A stretch of 64,000 nt of DNA from Stomorhina lunata (lineage: Eukaryota; Arthropoda; Insecta; Diptera; Rhiniidae). Positions 59,695 to 64,000 of this stretch are shown here, piece by piece. The position numbers were made by a program, and so were the translations under genes. The notes beneath the pieces were generated by a model. That model was given only the letters and a program-made list of their open reading frames with translations, had not been told where the DNA came from and made no database searches. The first letter of the stretch is position 1; each line of letters starts with the position of its first letter. The stretch is taken from positions 100,535,122 to 100,599,121 of the forward strand of contig OW121744.1 of assembly GCA_933228675.1 (NCBI GenBank), read 5' to 3'.

Positions 59695-59702
59695 GAGATC
59701 AT

Positions 59703-59800
59703 TGATTCGGTGAATGAGCTGTCAAATTTTAGAAAAATACTGTCGAAGGACTCAACGGTAACTGGATTCACTGTTTACTCAATTTATAGCTCATCGACAA
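59703..59800 (+). pseudogene. Continuation of the non-LTR ORF after the hAT insertion
   Basis: Removing the hAT element and one target duplication joins the frame into NYSEII-DSVNELSNFRKILSKD and STVTGF, as expected of the EN-RT linker of non-LTR ORF2 (FCxxIxS...LxKxLSKD). This shows that the hAT landed in an already existing retrotransposon copy. Confidence 0.7.
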
Positions 59801-61190
59801 CGCTGCACAACATTCTTATTTCTTCGGCGTTGTTTTGTAAAATAATAAATTTTGTTCACTTGGTATCGAGCTTTCATTAAGGTAGGGGTTATATCACCCA
59901 GTTCCAGAAAATAACACCAACTATCAGTTTTCAATTTTCCCTCGTTGAAACGGACTGGGGTATGGTATCTTAAGTCGGCCTATAGCGTATATAACCATTA
60001 TTTGTTTTGTTTGCTGAAATTGCGTTTTACATAACAAGATTCTGAATTTAAACAGTTATTTTGTTAACATATTCTGAACTTGTTATGAATGAACCGGATC
60101 TGCTAAAATTCAGACTTAAAACTTTGTTTCTCGTACATTAGCCTTTCCCTCCTCACTCACGTGTTAGAATCATACTTTTTCGCCCCAAAATCTACTTCAG
60201 AAAAGTTATTTTTTTAAATAAACAAAATAAGATTTTCGCCATAATTGAAAGATCATTATTGACTTAACAAATAGTAAATCAATATTTAATTGTTTATAAA
60301 ATAAAAAAAATATTGAAAAATTCTATACGTACAACTCAAGTATTTGATAGACAAATAAAAAAAGTAACAAGCGAGAGAGTAAAAATTTAAATTTTTGTCA
60401 AGATTTTGTTAACTTGTTTAAGCCTAAACATTTGATTCTTAAACGATCTAAACAAATTTTGATTTTGAATAAATTTTTATTACAAAAAAAATCTGCGTTG
60501 CTTTTTTTTTTTTTTTGTTATCAAGTGATTCTTTTCAATGGAATGGAAATAAAAAGAAATTTTGAAATTTAAACAAAATCGCTACAAAGTCAGGGCCAAT
60601 AGCTTATAATTTCCAAACCAGTTTATACTTATTTTAATTCTCTATGTGTTATAAAATAAGTCTATTTTTACCATAAAAGAAACTTTAAATGTTTCTAAGT
60701 ATAAAATTCTTAGTATTTCTTTCCTACCTTTTTCTTTTTCACTCCAAAATAAGTGGCCAATTGACAGCTGACTGTTAAATAGTTTTGACTATTTCAGAAT
60801 CGAATGACTACTTTAAAATGACAGTTACTAAAAATTTAAGACTATATTTAATTTAATTTTTTAAATTTTCATTTTATAACTGACCTTTATTTTCATGTTT
60901 TTTTTTTCTTTCAATTTTCTAGGTTACTTGTGTCTTTAGTCATTTATGCCGAATTGTAGTTTTCTCTAGGTCCAAGTGCATTTTCATTTATCATGGTTAT
61001 GTTTTTGTTTTGTTTAAAGTTTCTGAGTAATTTGTTTTTGTTTATTTGTTTAAATAATTGTTAATGTGCTAAATAGTAGATTTGTATGTATATGACTTGA
61101 ATATTTACCAAAAGCTTTATTTATAGTGAAAAATATTTAAATTTTACGAGTTTTAAGTAAATTTGAATAAATGAGCCTATTTAAGATTAA
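59800..61190. other. Unique AT-rich DNA, nothing recognised
   Basis: No supported gene or element between the nested transposons and array N. Confidence 0.45.
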
Positions 61191-61194
61191 TTAG

Positions 61195-63725
61195 CATATT
61201 ATTAAATTTGGAAACAATTTCCTTAATTTTAATAGAAAATTTTAAATTTTCAAAAATTTTGTTATTCGAATAGAAAATTTTTCAAAAATTTCGTATTTTT
61301 ATAAGAAATTTTACAAAAATTCCTTATTTTTATAAGAAATTTTTCAAAAATTTCTTATAAAAAAACTAAGAAATTTTTGAAAAATTTCCTATAAAAATAA
61401 AAAATTTTTTAAAATTACCTATAATAATAAAATTTTTTTTATAAATTTCCTGTACAAATGGGAAATTTTTGAAAAATTTCCTATAAAAGTAAGAAATTTT
61501 TGAAAAATTTCCTATAAAAGTAAGAAAATTTTAAAAAATTTCCTAAAAAAATAAGAAATTTTTGAAATTTTTTTTATAAAAATAAGATATTTTTGAAAAA
61601 TTTCCTATAAAAATAAGAAATTTCCTATAAAGGAAATGAAATTTTTGAAAATTTTTCTAAAAAAATAAGAAATTTTTGAAAAATTTCCTGTAAAAATAAG
61701 AAATTTTTAAAAAATTTCCGATAGAAATAAGACATTTTTGAAAAATTTCCGATAAAAATAAGACATTTTTGAAAAATTTCCCATCAAAAAAGGGAATTTT
61801 TTAAAAATTTACCATAAAAATAAATTTTTTTTAAACATTTCCTATTTGCCTATAAAAATAAGAAATTTTTAAAAAAATTTCCTATAAAAATAAGAAATTT
61901 TAAAAAAAATTTCCTATAAAAATAAGAAATTTTTGAAAAATTTCCTATGAAAATAAGAAATTCTCGAAAATTTGCCTATAAAAATAAGAAACTTTTGAAA
62001 AATTTTCTATACACATAAAAAATTTTTGAAAAATTTCCTGTAAAAATAAGAAATTTCTGAAAAATTTCCGATAAAAATAAGAAATTTTTGAAAAATTTCC
62101 GATAAAAATAAGAAATTTTTGAAAAATTTCCCATAAAAATAAGAAATTTTTTAAAATTTTTTGCAAAAATAAGAAATTTTTTAAAATTTTTTGCAAAAAT
62201 AAGAAATTTTTTAAAAATTTTCTATAAAAATAGGAAATTTCGGGAAAATTTCCTTTTAAAATAAGAAATTTTTGAAAATTTTATTATAAAAATAAGAAAT
62301 TTTTTAAAAATTTCCTTAAAAACACAAAATTTTTGAAAAATTTCCTATTTGCCTATAAAAATAAGAAATTTTTGAAAAATTTACCATAAAAATAAGAAAT
62401 TTTTGAAAAATTTACCATAAAAATAAGAAATTTTTGAAAAATTTCCCATAAAAATAATAAATTTTTGAAAAATTTCCTATAAAAATAAGAAATTTTTGAA
62501 AAATTTCCTATAAAAATAAGAAATTTTTGAAAAATTTCCTATAAAAATAAGAAATTTTTTAAAACTGTCCCATAAAAATAAAAAAATTTTAAAAAATTTC
62601 CTATAAAACTAAGAAATTTTTGAAAGATCTCCTATAAAAATAAGAATTTTTTGAAAATTTTTGTGTAAAAATAGGAAATTTTGGAAAAATTTCCTATATA
62701 AATAGGAAATTTTTTTAAAATTTCCTATAGAAATTAGAAATTTTTGAAAATTTTCCTATAAAAATAAGAAATTTGTAAATTTCCCATAAAAATAAGAAGT
62801 TTTTTTAAAAATGTCCCATAAAAATAAGAAATTTTTGAAAATTTCCCATAAAAATAAGAAATTTTTGAAAAATTTCCTATAAAAATAAGAAATTTTTGAA
62901 AAATTTTTTATAAAAATAAGAAAAAGAAATTTAAAGAAAAAATTGAAAATTTTCCATAGAAATAACAAATTTTTAAAAATTTTCCTATAAAAATAAGAAG
63001 TTTTAAAAATTTTTCTGTAGGATTTTTTTTTAATTTCTTATTTTTATAGGAAATTGTAAAAATTTTTCTATAGGAAATTCTTCAAAAATTTTATATTTTT
63101 ATAAGAATTATTTTTTTTTTATTTTGATTGAAAATTTTTCAAAAATTTCCTATTTTTATAGGAAATTTTTCAAAAATTTCTTATTCTTAGAGGAAATTTT
63201 TAAAAATTTCTTATTTTTAGAGGAAATTTTTAAAAATTTCTTATTTTTAGAGGAAATTTTTAAAAAATTCTTATTTTTAAAGGAAATTTTTCAAAGATTT
63301 CTTATTTTTAAAGGAAATTTTTCAAAAATTTCTTATTTTTAAAGGAAAGTTTTACAAAATTTCTTATTTTTAAAGGAAATTTTTCAAAAATTTCTTATTT
63401 TTGAATGAAATTTTTCAAAAATTTTTAAAAAATTTCTTATTTTTTAAGGGAATTTTTTCAAAAATTTCTTATTTTTAAAGGAAATTTTTATAGGAAATTT
63501 TTCAAAAATTTCTTACTTTTATAGGAAATTTTCCAAAAATTTCTTATTTTTTTAGGAAATTTTCCAAAAATTTCTTACTTTTATAGGAAATTTTCCAATA
63601 ATTTCTTACTTTTATAGAAAATTTTCCAAAAACTTCTTACTTTTATAGCTAATTTTTCAAAAATTTTGTTATTTTTATAGGAAATTTTTCAAAAATTTCA
63701 TACTTTTATAGGAAATTTTTCAAAA
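61195..63725. repeat. Satellite array N, 31-bp unit, three orientation blocks
   Basis: Same family as arrays K and M. Short block 61195-61340 in the TTTTTCAAAAATTTC orientation, long block about 61350-63000 in the GAAATTTTTGAAAAATTTCC orientation, and block about 63020-63725 again reversed. The switch points lie at about 61340-61360 (a TTTCTTATAAAAAAACTAAGAAATT hairpin junction) and 63000-63060. Open frames 61945-62196, 62756-62968 and 63124-63342 are repeat artefacts. Confidence 0.93.
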
Positions 63726-64000
63726 AGTACTATATAAGAGCTAAGATCATGTTATTTCTATAAATATGATCATGGTATTTCTATCAAACTCCCTTTGTTT
63801 TTTATGATTCTCTCGAAGTTGCGGTTAAATCCACTGTGAATCCATCTTGCCTTAATAGCATTTCTGTAAGTTTTTATAATGAAGCACTTTTTGTAATTAA
63901 AGTACTTTTATAAATAGAAAACTTTGCGTAAGATCATCAAAAAAGGTTACGCACTTTAGGGTAATGTTGCTAATCCATAATAAAATGTTAAGTAATTGCG

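Overview
This is a very AT-rich eukaryotic window, most likely from a calyptrate fly (blowfly, housefly or flesh-fly type). The evidence is a eukaryotic tRNA-Trp gene, a protein gene with short GT-AG introns (59 and 71 bp) and a typical higher-fly mobile-element load: hAT, Tc1/mariner, RTE-like and Jockey/CR1-like non-LTR elements, a solo LTR, and a 0.77-kb interspersed repeat with GAAGGGTATA ends that I associate with such genomes. The species assignment is an inference. I saw no bacterial-type features.

The only protein gene I regard as functional is a five-exon short-chain dehydrogenase/reductase on the minus strand (50987-54655, 354 codons, DHRSX/RDH11-14 type). The only convincing RNA gene is tRNA-Trp(CCA) at 33248-33319, minus strand.

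Layout. 1-8.4 kb: remnants of mariner-type transposases, tRNA-like relics, an RTE-like retrotransposon (minus strand) split by later insertions, a proline/threonine/histidine-rich repeat next to a Jockey-like fragment, and a 557-bp mariner deletion derivative with TIRs and TA target duplication. 9.4-20.2 kb: short-period palindromic minisatellites and a 1.42-kb unit repeated three times. 21.2-26.6 kb: the 0.77-kb repeat, about 14 copies of a ~180-bp satellite, and an array carrying ten TGAGTCA sites. 26.6-32.5 kb: more minisatellite, an inverted relic of the 1.42-kb unit split by a second copy of the 0.77-kb repeat, and a hAT-type foldback element. 33-36.7 kb and 36.7-40.3 kb: the tRNA, then two arrays of one 31-bp satellite in opposite orientation around 0.86 kb of unique DNA. 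40.3-50.6 kb: a 29-bp repeat, two more 31-bp arrays (one hit by a 459-bp solo LTR), and a 601-bp TIR element. 51-54.7 kb: the SDR gene. 55.4-59.9 kb: two hAT-type elements with exact 8-bp target duplications, one of them inside an old non-LTR reading frame. 61.2-63.7 kb: a final 31-bp array.

The most striking pattern is that about a third of the window (roughly 21 kb) is made of separate arrays whose sequences differ but whose monomers share one design: a 30-31-bp period built from a 24-30-bp palindrome plus a 1-7-bp spacer. Array orientation, read from the asymmetric spacer, flips inside or between arrays several times, so transcripts could fold into long double-stranded RNA, and several variants place three A/T tracts per 31 bp, in phase with the DNA helix.
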